From Candidatus Berkelbacteria bacterium (GTDB lineage Bacteria; Patescibacteriota; UBA1384; 2-12-FULL-50-11): a stretch of 38,713 bases of DNA. Under the pieces are notes generated by a model, which was given only the letters and a program-made list of their open reading frames with translations, had not been told where the DNA came from and did not search any database. This document shows positions 14,322 through 22,603 of the stretch, in pieces; position 1 is the stretch's first letter; each line of letters opens with the position of its first letter. The stretch is taken from NCBI GenBank assembly GCA_030650195.1, contig JAUSEP010000005.1:1-38713 (forward strand). Reading direction: 5' to 3'. The position numbers were made by a program, and so were the translations under genes.

Positions 14322-14729
14322 TTATTTCTTGTTGAGAAATTCGGTAATCTTCTGGTTAACTTGTGAGTCCGCCTTCATATCATCGATGTGGCTAATTCGA
14401 TCCCTGTTGATACGCATCTCACCAGCTGGACCGTAAATCTCATCGCCCAGTTTGATTAGATCAACCGAAGAAGTAGATGGGGCAGGAGCTTTAGTGTCAG
14501 CCGGCGTCAACGAAGGTTGAGATCGTAAGTAGTAAACATCCTTTAGGAGGACTACTTGATTATGCAAGTCACTGGCGTAACCGAAGAAAATCTGACCATC
14601 AGCCATAAACACCGCTTGTCGAGGTCCCGAAGTGTTTGGACGGCCGCTCTGCAAGGACGCGTATCCGTACCAGACTGCTGCTACTACGATTACTACTCCT
14701 AAGATCGTTCCCAAGAATTTATTGTTCAT
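14322..14729 (-). CDS. Small single-pass membrane protein, Patescibacteria-type
   Basis: The 135-residue protein has one membrane helix (about 5-25) and a soluble domain with 'AVFMADGQIFFGYASDL' and 'VVLLKDVYYLRSQP', a two-strand pattern that I have seen as typical of a conserved hypothetical family in CPR genomes. A linker rich in Pro/Ala/Thr and a charged C-terminal helix follow. GGGAG about 12 nt upstream of the ATG is a weak ribosome binding site. It is followed by the hairpin at 14259-14286. No enzymatic residues are evident; a structural or secretion-related envelope role is possible. Confidence 0.6.
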   Translation of the reverse strand: MNNKFLGTILGVVIVVAAVWYGYASLQSGRPNTSGPRQAVFMADGQIFFGYASDLHNQVVLLKDVYYLRSQPSLTPADTKAPAPSTSSVDLIKLGDEIYGPAGEMRINRDRISHIDDMKADSQVNQKITEFLNKK

Positions 14730-14972
14730 TTGTTGTTAGTCTCCCTTTCTATATTACTTACTTAAGTTATTACCTAGTGCGGACACACCTTAATACTAGG
14801 TGTTACATCCACCGATCGGCAACCGCCCTTAATACTAATATTTTCTGGCCAGAAATCAAATCCCGAAATTCAACCTCATTTATCCCTTGACTAAACATTC
14901 TTGTAATATGAGTGGATTTATTCTCCTCTTTTTCGATTCCACCAGAACGATTTGAACCAGTTAAGGCGGGTC

Positions 14973-15000
14973 TTGACAAGTTGTCAGCTTCGCCCATAGT
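14973..15000 (+). promoter_or_regulatory. Probable promoter of the large surface protein with palindromic -35 region
   Basis: TTGACA (14973-14978), 16 nt, CATAGT (14995-15000). The -35 box forms part of the palindrome TGACAAGTTGTCA (14974-14986). A second possible start, TTGTAC (15020-15025) with TAGATA (15044-15049), lies closer to the gene. Either would give a real leader before the Shine-Dalgarno, unlike the leaderless genes around. Confidence 0.5.
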
Positions 15001-15066
15001 AGAGTAGTGAGTAGTTGGTTTGTACTGGTCGACAACAGTCAGCTAGATACACGAGTAGTATAAGAA

Positions 15067-15074
15067 AAAGGAGG
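15067..15074 (+). promoter_or_regulatory. Perfect Shine-Dalgarno that decides an ATA start
   Basis: AAAGGAGG ends 5 nt before ATA at 15080. There is no ATG, GTG or TTG at usable distance; the first GTG is 48 nt away (15122). The signal peptide reads correctly only from ATA 15080 (or less likely ATT 15098). Confidence 0.7.
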
Positions 15075-15079
15075 AAAAA

Positions 15080-17623
15080 ATAAAAAATATATCATTCATT
15101 AAAAAAAGCATTGGCTTATTAGTGGGAGTGGCCACTGCTTCCATCTTCGCACTCGCATTGTCGATTGCGGCTCCCATGGCGGCGTTGGCCGCCTCCGCTG
15201 ACAACGTAGTTGGAACATTCACTATCTACAACGCGGCTGGTCAGAACTGGGGATCACATTTCTACGACAACGGGGACTTGAACATCGCTACAGATGGTAT
15301 CATGAACCTTGTTGCTCCAAACCGAGTTGGTGTTTCTAACGCCTTGTTCGTCTACGGCGGACCACTCGTAGTCTCTGGAACCGCTCAAGCCGGGACATTT
15401 AACGTCGTCAGCCGACTTAACGTCGACGCTGGCGGTACTGTTGCCTTCGGATCTGGTGTGACCTTCTCTGGTCTACCTGTTGCCGCTGGTGCAATAGCAT
15501 TAGCTCCGACCGCGGCCCAGACACTTCTGCCAACTGGCAATACAGTGCCTTTGGCTATTCAGTTAGCATCAGGTGGTAACACTAACATCTTGAACTTGAA
15601 TAGCGCTGCTGGAACAACCGTAGTTAGCTTCGGCGCTACTGGTAACACAGCCATTTCAGGAACCTTGGCAGTTACCAATGACGCTACCTTCGCTGGTAAC
15701 GTCACATTGGGTGATGCCGCTGGTGACACAATCACCTTCACAGGCACACCGACATTCGCTGCCTTGAACGCTACTTCTGTTACTGCCAACACCCTTGCTG
15801 GTTCAGCAGTTACAAGCACTGGCGCTCTATACAACAACATCACCACTGGTGCTGTTGGTCTGGCAACTGGTCTAACGACCGGTAACTTGACCGTTGGTGG
15901 CGCTCAAACGACCGGTACAATTACCGTTGGTGTTGCGACCCAAACAGGGAACGTAGTCATCCACGGTGGTGTCACTGGTGGAGCAAATACGCTGTTTAGT
16001 GGTTCAACCACTTCAACAATCGCTATGGGTGGCTCGCTAACCACAGGTACTATGACCCTGGGTAACGCTGCCATGACCGGCGCAACCGTTCTAAGCGGTG
16101 GTACAACTGCTGCTAACACGATCTTCGCTGGAACAACAACTGGTTCGATCACCATGGGTGCTGGTCTAACGACTGGTACTTACACTCTAGGTGTCGCAAC
16201 TCAGACCGGCGCAGCCGTTCTAAGCGGTGGTACAACTGCTGCTAACACGATCTTCGCTGGTGTAACAACTGGTTCGATCACTCTGGGTGCTGGTAACACA
16301 ACCGGTAACATCACAATTGGTAACGCTGCTGCTACAAGCGGTATCACAGTTATCAACGGTGGTACGACTGCCGCGAACACCTTGTTCAACGGCACGACAA
16401 CTGGTTCGATCGCGTCTGGTGCTGCTTTGACAACTGGTAACTTCACAATTGGTAACGCTGCAGCTACGACAAGCCAAACCATTATCAATGGTGGCTTAAC
16501 TTCAACAACTGCTGCTCCAAACCAATTGTTCCCGAACACCACGACAGGTAATATGTCGATTGGTCAAGGTTTGACAACCGGTGGCTTATGGATCGGTGGC
16601 GGCGTAATTGCTGCTGGCGTAATCAACGTTGCTAACGGTACGGTTGCTGGTGCTGCCTCTGGTGGTGCTCAGACAATCAACATTGCTGGTGCCCTTGCGA
16701 CCGGTGGTGTCTCGACAATCAACATTGGTACAGCTGCTGCTGCTAACGTCGTAACCATGGGTTCAACCAACGGTGCGGCTTCAACAACAATCCACGCTGG
16801 TACCGGTGGTTTGGTACTCGGTAACTCTGCTGCCGCTCGCACATGGAGCGTTGGTACTGGTGCCGCTGTTCAAACAGTCAACATGTTCACAGGTAACGCT
16901 GCTCACACCATCGTTATGGGTTACGGTACTGCCGGTGTAGCTGGCACAACCACAATCCACGCTGGTACAGGTGGCTTGAACCTTGCTACCACAGCTGACG
17001 CTCGAACGATCGCTATTGGTACAGGTAATGCTGCTCAGACCTGGAATCTTGGTTCTGGTGGTGGCATTCAGACAGCCAACTTGTTCACCAGTAACGCCGC
17101 CAATGTTATCATCATTGGTAACGCTACGGCTGGCGGAGCTTCTGCAACCACAATCCACGCTGGTACAGGTGGCTTGAACCTAGGTACAACGGCTGATGCT
17201 CGAACGATCGCTATTGGTACTGGTGCCGCCATTCAGACGGTCAACCTTGCCACTGGTGACGTTGCTAATGTCATCACCATGGGTGACATCACCGGCGCTC
17301 CTGTCGGCACAGTCCGACTATCTGGTGCTACTGTCACCATCCAAGGTGGACTCAACTTCTTTGTTGATGCACAGATAAGCGACACCTATGTCCTTACCCT
17401 GGCGCCGGCTCTAACCGGTTATGTGGCTGGACAGATGATAGTCTTCACTGTTGCTACAGCGAACACTGGTGCGGCAACGGTCAATGTTAACGGCTTAGGT
17501 GCAGTTGCCCTGAACAAAGGCGCCGACGCTGCCTTAGCTACCAATGACCTGATCGTTAACCGAACTTACATCGCTGTCTACGACGGTACGGCCTTCGACG
17601 TCATTAACCCAGCAACTCAGTAG
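15080..17623 (+). CDS. Large secreted Gly/Ala/Thr-rich repeat protein, probable surface layer or adhesin fibre
   Basis: Read from ATA 15080 the protein has 847 residues. It starts with a good signal peptide: (M)KNISFIKKS, a hydrophobic core, and cleavage after 'MAALAA'. The mature part is low in charge and consists of repeats. About residues 250-500 hold ~40-residue units of the form 'GGTTAANT.F.GTTTGSI..GAGLTTG...LG'; two are almost identical in DNA (16087-16160 and 16207-16280). About 570-750 hold three longer units starting 'TIHAGTGGL.L...A.ARTI.IGTG'. The end (about 760-847) resembles phage tail-fibre tips: 'DTYVLTLAPALTGYVAGQMIVFTVATANTGAATVNVNGLG'. This suggests a beta-helical fibre on the cell surface. 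The promoter, ribosome site and strong terminator imply high expression. Confidence 0.75.
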   Translation: MKNISFIKKSIGLLVGVATASIFALALSIAAPMAALAASADNVVGTFTIYNAAGQNWGSHFYDNGDLNIATDGIMNLVAPNRVGVSNALFVYGGPLVVSGTAQAGTFNVVSRLNVDAGGTVAFGSGVTFSGLPVAAGAIALAPTAAQTLLPTGNTVPLAIQLASGGNTNILNLNSAAGTTVVSFGATGNTAISGTLAVTNDATFAGNVTLGDAAGDTITFTGTPTFAALNATSVTANTLAGSAVTSTGALYNNITTGAVGLATGLTTGNLTVGGAQTTGTITVGVATQTGNVVIHGGVTGGANTLFSGSTTSTIAMGGSLTTGTMTLGNAAMTGATVLSGGTTAANTIFAGTTTGSITMGAGLTTGTYTLGVATQTGAAVLSGGTTAANTIFAGVTTGSITLGAGNTTGNITIGNAAATSGITVINGGTTAANTLFNGTTTGSIASGAALTTGNFTIGNAAATTSQTIINGGLTSTTAAPNQLFPNTTTGNMSIGQGLTTGGLWIGGGVIAAGVINVANGTVAGAASGGAQTINIAGALATGGVSTINIGTAAAANVVTMGSTNGAASTTIHAGTGGLVLGNSAAARTWSVGTGAAVQTVNMFTGNAAHTIVMGYGTAGVAGTTTIHAGTGGLNLATTADARTIAIGTGNAAQTWNLGSGGGIQTANLFTSNAANVIIIGNATAGGASATTIHAGTGGLNLGTTADARTIAIGTGAAIQTVNLATGDVANVITMGDITGAPVGTVRLSGATVTIQGGLNFFVDAQISDTYVLTLAPALTGYVAGQMIVFTVATANTGAATVNVNGLGAVALNKGADAALATNDLIVNRTYIAVYDGTAFDVINPATQ

Positions 17624-17643
17624 TTGCAGGAATAAGCGAATTA

Positions 17644-17671
17644 CCAAAAAAGGGCTTCGGCCCTTTTTTGG
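17644..17671 (+). terminator. Strong Rho-independent terminator
   Basis: CCAAAAAAGGGC (17644-17655), loop TTCG, GCCCTTTTTTGG (17660-17671). This is a 12-bp stem with a stable UUCG loop and a U-rich 3' arm, 20 nt after the surface protein stop. The stem is symmetrical, so it would also work from the other strand. Confidence 0.9.
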
Positions 17672-17731
17672 TTGGGCAGAATCATCATCAGGCTTGTCTA
17701 TTGAGGCTTGAGAAGCTATATTATTTAAGCA

Positions 17732-18643
17732 ATGAAGACTAAATCTGTGGGACTAATTGCCTTAATTGTGATAATTCTTGCCTCCGGGGGGTTCTGGCTC
17801 TACCAGCGCTCAAGTGGAATCGATCCTCAGACTAGCGGTAAGTTCGGTAAGGACTACTATATCAGTTTCGATAATTATTATTATGAGATTCCTAAGAAGA
17901 AGGCGGCAGACGACCAGATCGTAGCTGGGGCACAATTTGTTTACAACAATGGTATGTCTACTAAGACCAACTCCCTGGAAGACCTTTATAATGACGGGGC
18001 GATCGGCGTCCAGCCGATAGTTCCGCTCAATGGTGACGATGCGGCATTCGAGTTCTACTTAAATAATACGGCCAAGCCGGCCGCCGCAACTTCGGTCGGC
18101 GGTGAGGCCGAATTGACGATCACCGAGCGTAAAGACGGCATTAAAGTGGCCGAACTGATAGCCAAGAAAGATGGCCAGGTCTTGCGGCGTCAATTGATCG
18201 TCAACTTACCTCAAGTTGTAGCCGTAGTAACCAAGGACGATAGCGAGGCCTTCAAGGCAATCGGCGCCTCAGTTGGCCGAGCATCTGATAAATTCTCCAG
18301 CTATGAAGACCTAAAAACATTAGCCGTTTCAAGCGCAGTTATGCTGAAACGTCGAATGTTCGAAGCAATGTTCGCCCAAGCTCATCCCGACCTGAAGGAA
18401 GCCAGTAGCGTTGATGAGATTAACCGCATTGCTGATCGTTCCAAGGAAATATTCGACCTGGAACCTAAGGTTTATGGCATAAACATCGTGGACAACGAGA
18501 TAACAGCCACCGTGATATTTTTTGACTCTAAGAAAAGTGAAAATAGTAAAATTGCCCATTTGAGCTTCCGCTTCGCGGACGGCAAGTGGAGACTTTTCAC
18601 TCTTCGTCTACCCAATGGCTTAGTCACGGGAGGCGCTGAGTAA
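17732..18643 (+). CDS. Membrane-anchored extracellular protein, paralogue of the 18762 protein
   Basis: The 303-residue protein has an N-terminal membrane helix (about 6-23) and an extracellular alpha/beta region. 'DLYNDGAIGVQPIVPL' parallels 'QLFDAAIIAVQPIAEI' in the next gene, and both end in a small domain closing with 'FADGKWRLFTLRLPNG', the pattern of NTF2-like/DUF4878-type folds. TATTAT (17719-17724) lies 7 nt before the ATG, suggesting a leaderless transcript independent of the surface protein. The location right after the surface protein suggests a role in its export or anchoring, but no motif proves this. Confidence 0.6.
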   Translation: MKTKSVGLIALIVIILASGGFWLYQRSSGIDPQTSGKFGKDYYISFDNYYYEIPKKKAADDQIVAGAQFVYNNGMSTKTNSLEDLYNDGAIGVQPIVPLNGDDAAFEFYLNNTAKPAAATSVGGEAELTITERKDGIKVAELIAKKDGQVLRRQLIVNLPQVVAVVTKDDSEAFKAIGASVGRASDKFSSYEDLKTLAVSSAVMLKRRMFEAMFAQAHPDLKEASSVDEINRIADRSKEIFDLEPKVYGINIVDNEITATVIFFDSKKSENSKIAHLSFRFADGKWRLFTLRLPNGLVTGGAE

Positions 18644-18761
18644 TTACCCCGCACTCACCGTTGGTTCCAGTAGTGGAAGGGCCTTGATTAGGTGGGGGCG
18701 AAGTGATAAGTTATGAGTTGAAGTTATAAGAAGATTATTTTAATTAGATAGAAGGTGGTAG

Positions 18762-19760
18762 ATGATCAACAATATTCCATATACAAATAATGTCCCCGAA
18801 GCTAACAGCACTGCGGGAAAATCCAGTGGCAAAAAGTTATGGCGATGGTTACTTACTGTGATTATTGTAGCAGTCGTGGCCGTAGGAGGATACTTCGGTT
18901 ATCAGTACAGCCAGCGCGGTCCGAATCAAGAAAAACTGCTAGAAACAGCCCGAACTAGCTTCCCGGAGCATGCGCGTTATGTCAGTTTTGGTGCCAACTA
19001 CATGTTTGCGGTTTCTAAGTCTTTCAACGTCGATGAGTCTTCGATGCCTGGCGTTCAGTTGTTAATTTCAACTGGCTTGACCGACCTTAAGATCGACAAC
19101 TTTGAGCAGCTCTTCGATGCCGCCATTATTGCTGTTCAACCAATTGCCGAGATAAAGGTAAATGATAACGGTGATGTTAGTTCTTACGTTAAAAAGACTC
19201 TGCTACCCGATCTAAAGAAGAATCTCGGTGGAGACATTAAGGTTAAATATTCTATGCCTGGTAAATTCAAAGTTGCGACAATTACAGTACATAAGGACGG
19301 TAAGCTTGTTCGTCAGCTCCACATCCAAGGCGGAGCCCATCCAGTTATGGTAGCGGCTAAAGAGAACAGTGACGCCTACTACGAAACCGTATCAACGCTA
19401 ATAGGGGTTGAGGATGCCACAACCAAAGACGAGCTTGAACCTATCAAAAAACTTATTGAATCAAGTGTAACTCTGGCCCAACAAGGAAAGATCCAGGAAC
19501 TATTCAATAGCGGTTCAGCTGAGTTTAAAGAGAAAACCAACGTTAAAGACCTTACGGCAGCGACTAACAGCGCTAAGTCTTTCTTGTCGCGTAACGTTGT
19601 TGCCCCTGGTGGCACTCTCCTAGGTAACGCTTTCACTGGAACTCTGACATTCAATTCAACAAAGAAAGAAGAAGAGCCAGGACTAGGTGCTGTTCACCTC
19701 GCTAAGGTAGATGGAGTCTGGAAGCTAAACGGCTTATCTCTACCTGCGCCGAAGAAGTAA
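18762..19760 (+). CDS. Membrane-anchored extracellular protein, paralogue of the 17732 protein
   Basis: The 332-residue protein has a polar N-terminal stretch (1-25), one membrane helix (about 28-48) and an extracellular part. It shares with its neighbour the 'AIIAVQPIAEI', 'GKLVRQLHI' and final 'VHLAKVDGVWKLNGLSLP' segments. The C-terminal ~130 residues look like an NTF2-like/DUF4878-type domain with helices 'ESSVTLAQQGKIQELFNSG'. GGTGG about 6 nt before the ATG is a plausible ribosome binding site. It ends 3 nt before the convergent DedA gene. Its function is unknown; such anchored domains in Patescibacteria often occur near surface structures. Confidence 0.6.
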   Translation: MINNIPYTNNVPEANSTAGKSSGKKLWRWLLTVIIVAVVAVGGYFGYQYSQRGPNQEKLLETARTSFPEHARYVSFGANYMFAVSKSFNVDESSMPGVQLLISTGLTDLKIDNFEQLFDAAIIAVQPIAEIKVNDNGDVSSYVKKTLLPDLKKNLGGDIKVKYSMPGKFKVATITVHKDGKLVRQLHIQGGAHPVMVAAKENSDAYYETVSTLIGVEDATTKDELEPIKKLIESSVTLAQQGKIQELFNSGSAEFKEKTNVKDLTAATNSAKSFLSRNVVAPGGTLLGNAFTGTLTFNSTKKEEEPGLGAVHLAKVDGVWKLNGLSLPAPKK

Positions 19761-19763
19761 AAT

Positions 19764-20375
19764 TTAACGGTCTTCCGTTTCGGATCCGTTTTCTTTCGGC
19801 TTAGGCCGGAAGAAGCGAACGAAGGCAAAAATTGCTAGTGCCCCTACGATGATGCCGATACTTATAAAAATATGGGCACCGGGTGATCTTTGCCAGAGAA
19901 CAACCAGTAGAGCGCTTATTCTCATTGTTGGGTAAACAAAGATTAGCGTGCCTACAAGACTCCAGAAGAGAAACGGCCAGAACGGAAATTCGGCCACTCC
20001 CGCAACTAATGAGGACCACGGTCGGACGTACCCTATTAAACGAGTGGCTAGGACAGTAATTGAGCCGTATTTGTCGTACCAGAGACGAACGGCTCTTTCA
20101 GCATCGGTAAATTTTTTACTTTTGGCAAAGCGGTGGGCCAGTCCGCGTTTGAACCAACGACCTATGCCATATGCGGTAACAGCGCCTATCATATGTGAAG
20201 CGACAATAAACCAATACATCGCCCAAAAAGAATACTGGCCTTGGTTTATAAGGTGTGAGGCGACTAGAAATGCGCCCTCTGTCGGTAGGGGAATGCCGAT
20301 ATTCTCAATTAACATTGAAACAAAGATACCCAGTAGGCCGTAGTGGCTAATTAAACTAATTAGACGCTCAAGCAT
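19764..20375 (-). CDS. DedA family membrane protein (SNARE-associated/VTT domain)
   Basis: This protein (203 residues) shows the DedA signature: an N-terminal 'ENIGIPLPTEGAFL' re-entrant region, 'AYGIGRWF', and 'ATRLIGYVRPWSSLVAGVAEFPFWPFLFW' with the conserved R and G, plus four or five hydrophobic segments and a basic C-terminus. DedA proteins transport or flip phospholipids, including undecaprenyl phosphate and phosphatidylethanolamine types. It is the last gene of a minus-strand operon with a PIG-L deacetylase and a GT4 glycosyltransferase; its ATG is only 2 nt beyond the upstream stop. The operon suggests flipping of a glycolipid or carrier. Confidence 0.88.
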   Translation of the reverse strand: MLERLISLISHYGLLGIFVSMLIENIGIPLPTEGAFLVASHLINQGQYSFWAMYWFIVASHMIGAVTAYGIGRWFKRGLAHRFAKSKKFTDAERAVRLWYDKYGSITVLATRLIGYVRPWSSLVAGVAEFPFWPFLFWSLVGTLIFVYPTMRISALLVVLWQRSPGAHIFISIGIIVGALAIFAFVRFFRPKPKENGSETEDR

Positions 20376-20377
20376 TT

Positions 20378-21181
20378 TTACAAAATTACTTTTGCAAACA
20401 ATTCATTCCGACGATCAAATGATTGCAAGAGTTGTCTCAGGATCGGATTAGATAACGACATCTGACTACGGTAGCTATTAATTGCCGCTCGTTTTTTAGT
20501 TTGTTCATCCTCAGTAGCACTGAAGACTTCCCAGTCGTATTCATCGGTCAGTTTCAACGGTGGGAGTAGGTACTTTTCTGGTGCGTCACCTATCGGTCGG
20601 GGATAGCGATCTGAATGGATTAGAAAAAAGAGGGTCGTAAAATGAGTTTCCGCAGTCGAAAGAGCCTTAACGGCCCTCCCAGAGGCAGAATGATCTGAGT
20701 GTTCATCTTCAGGAAGGGTAGTAATGACAATTGTTGGTTGGAAGGCTTTTATCTGGTCTCTTAAACGAATTACAAATTGATCGTACTCGGTTTGGGAAGA
20801 TAACTCGCCATCAGGAAAATCAAAGAAGATTAGCTGGTCTTCCTTGAGACCAAGCTTTGCATCAGCTGTAACTGCCTCATCATGTCTAATCTCCTTCTTA
20901 CCGTGCTTATCTCCATCCGTAGCAAATACCACTTCGACTTTGGCACCAACCGAGATTGCACGCTGGATATAATCACCAGCTCCCAACGCTTCGTCGTCCT
21001 GATGTGGAGCAATTACTAAGACCCGGTCGGCTGAATTTGGGGGATTAATCGAGCTTAGAAGCGAAAAACTGGCTTGAGGTAGGGTATCCAGACCGCTAAG
21101 ATAGAGCCCAAGACCAGCGCCAGCGGCAACAATTAGCCCTAAGATAATCTTCTTCCAATTAGTGCGCCAGTAGCTGTACAT
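20378..21181 (-). CDS. PIG-L family deacetylase, membrane anchored
   Basis: I chose ATG 21181, which gives 267 residues and overlaps the upstream glycosyltransferase end by 23 nt; a longer frame from 21280 lies wholly inside that gene. A membrane helix (about 12-28) is followed by the PIG-L domain: 'VLVIAPHQDDEALGAG' (variant of AHPDDE with zinc ligands) and 'PEDEHSDHSASG' with the third zinc-binding His. PIG-L enzymes remove acetyl groups from N-acetylglucosamine in glycolipids and low-molecular thiols. The anchor and the DedA and GT4 neighbours favour a glycolipid substrate. Confidence 0.88.
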   Translation of the reverse strand: MYSYWRTNWKKIILGLIVAAGAGLGLYLSGLDTLPQASFSLLSSINPPNSADRVLVIAPHQDDEALGAGDYIQRAISVGAKVEVVFATDGDKHGKKEIRHDEAVTADAKLGLKEDQLIFFDFPDGELSSQTEYDQFVIRLRDQIKAFQPTIVITTLPEDEHSDHSASGRAVKALSTAETHFTTLFFLIHSDRYPRPIGDAPEKYLLPPLKLTDEYDWEVFSATEDEQTKKRAAINSYRSQMSLSNPILRQLLQSFDRRNELFAKVIL

Positions 21182-22319
21182 ACAAGTCCTCGAATAATTG
21201 TAAACTTTTTTGGAGTTCATGTTCTGTTGCAGTTTGAACGGCGGCAACCGAAAGTCGATTACGCAGATCAGAATCTTCAAGTAGGACCTTAATCTTGGTT
21301 GCTAGATCGGTTGATGATCCCGCCTCAAACAAAAGACCATTTTGGCCATCGTGGATAAGCTCTGGTAAAGCACCCCAGTTGGCGGCCACAACCGGTTTTC
21401 CGGCGGCCAGGGCTTCAAGCGTTGTGATACTCTGGGTTTCCATCGATGCAATGACATAGATATCTGCTACCTGGTAGAGCGCTACCAAATCAAGTGAGTG
21501 ATGGGGTATCGGGCCAGTTAGCGTTGCGGAGCGGCTTAGGCCTTGCTTTTCAATTTGACGCACCAAGGCGGATTGCTTGCCACCGCCTCCCACTAGAAGT
21601 AAGTGGCATGGCCTCTGGGCTCTAACTTGGGCAAAGGCGTCAATCAGTACGTCAAGTGACTTGTCCTTGTCTAGCCTTCCTAAATACAAGATTATAGGCA
21701 CATTTGGTAGGTTGTAGGCCTTCCTGGTCTGTTCAATAGGAATGTAAGCAAAGAAGCGTTCGATATCTACGCCATTACTTAATGCCCAAAGCGGTACCTT
21801 AACTCCCAGTCCTCGAAGATAATCTACTGTTGTATAACTCGGGGCGATAACGGCTTGGCAACGGTTGTAAAACTTAACATATTTCCGGCGTAACCAAGCT
21901 AAAATCATAGGTCGAATGAGTTTTGGTAAGTAGGCCCCAACGTAATCTAGCATGAAGTGGTTAGAAGCAATTGTAGGTACTCCGTGAAAGGTAGCTGATT
22001 TTTGTAAGTAGCGGCTCATTGCCATCGGATCATGGACATGAACAATATCGGGATTCACCTCCCGGAAAATTTTTTCAGTAATCCTACCGGTAAAAATTGG
22101 TAGATAGAATCCCCTACGGGCCGGGTTGGGGATCGACCTAACCCGATAAATGGTTAGATTGTCTTGATGCTCAACATAGCTTCTTAGCGATCGGGATGGT
22201 GCCACAATAAAGACCTGATGCCCGTGCTCTATTAGATATTGAGTTAAAAGATCAACACCAACTGCCACACCAGAAACATTAGGCTTGTAAGAAAGGGTGC
22301 CAATTAATACCCGCATCAT
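21159..22319 (-). CDS. GT4 family glycosyltransferase
   Basis: The 386-residue protein has the GT-B fold. The N-terminal half has 'SYKPNVSGVAVGVDLLTQYLIEHGHQVFIVAPS' and 'VHVHDPMAMSRYL', the C-terminal half has 'LYLGRLDKDKSLDVLIDAF', 'LLVGGG', and the donor-binding 'ETQSITTLEALAAGKPVVA', the E-x7-E equivalent being E-T-Q-S-I-T-T-L-E. It resembles enzymes that make glucosylated or mannosylated lipids. Together with PIG-L and DedA it could form a route to add, deacetylate and flip an amino sugar lipid, parallel to the MshA/MshB or GPI logic. This is inference. Confidence 0.9.
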   Translation of the reverse strand: MMRVLIGTLSYKPNVSGVAVGVDLLTQYLIEHGHQVFIVAPSRSLRSYVEHQDNLTIYRVRSIPNPARRGFYLPIFTGRITEKIFREVNPDIVHVHDPMAMSRYLQKSATFHGVPTIASNHFMLDYVGAYLPKLIRPMILAWLRRKYVKFYNRCQAVIAPSYTTVDYLRGLGVKVPLWALSNGVDIERFFAYIPIEQTRKAYNLPNVPIILYLGRLDKDKSLDVLIDAFAQVRAQRPCHLLLVGGGGKQSALVRQIEKQGLSRSATLTGPIPHHSLDLVALYQVADIYVIASMETQSITTLEALAAGKPVVAANWGALPELIHDGQNGLLFEAGSSTDLATKIKVLLEDSDLRNRLSVAAVQTATEHELQKSLQLFEDLYVQLLAH

Positions 22320-22445
22320 TTTACAGGATACTGATTGGCCTGCTGTTTTTCCAGTAACGATGTTTCCACTTGCGTTTCTATTGGCAAGTGCAATGATTTA
22401 TCTAAGTAAGATAGCGCTAAGAACCTAGAAAGGACTTAAGCAATA

Positions 22446-22529
22446 ATGATGTGGTATTGGTGGGTCGTTATAGCCGTTGTCGTCATCGCCTTGATTTGGT
22501 GGTGGTCGTCAAAAGGCAAGACTCAATAA
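22446..22529 (+). CDS. 27-residue Trp/Val-rich membrane microprotein
   Basis: ATG 22446 opens a very short frame: MMWYWW, then a run of V/I/A, a second WWW cluster and a polar Lys-containing end, with TAA at 22527. One helix flanked by Trp clusters is ideal for a transmembrane segment. AAAGGA (22429-22434) is 11 nt upstream, an acceptable though distant ribosome binding site. It precedes three more small membrane protein genes. Trp-rich codons on both sides of a hydrophobic core are unlikely by chance, but no family is known to me. Confidence 0.5.
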   Translation: MMWYWWVVIAVVVIALIWWWSSKGKTQ

Positions 22530-22603
22530 AAGTCGTTAAGTCGGCTAGTCTAGGTTTATTTTAGCGCAGTTTTTAGAGTTAGATTAAAGGAGGAATAAAT
22601 ATT

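Larger units (their letters stand above)
14730..15079. other. 350-nt gene-free regulatory region between divergent genes
   Basis: It holds the promoter and ~75-nt leader of the large surface protein on the plus strand and the start region of the small membrane protein on the minus strand. An 11-bp direct repeat CCTTAATACTA occurs at 14788-14798 and 14827-14837. I found no credible protein or tRNA in it. Confidence 0.6.

Noticed and set aside
14788-14837. Direct repeat CCTTAATACTA x2
   Set aside because: Only two 11-bp copies with 28 nt between them; may be chance in an AT-rich region and no factor can be named.
14930-14990. Possible tRNA-like segment around GGTTCAAATC on the minus strand
   Set aside because: The would-be T-stem does not pair and no acceptor stem can be drawn.
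15559-17158. Long open frames on the minus strand inside the fibre gene (15559-15846, 15904-16155, 16201-16542, 16781-17158)
   Set aside because: They are mirror frames of the repetitive Gly/Ala/Thr codons, have no ribosome sites and repeat with the units of the sense gene.
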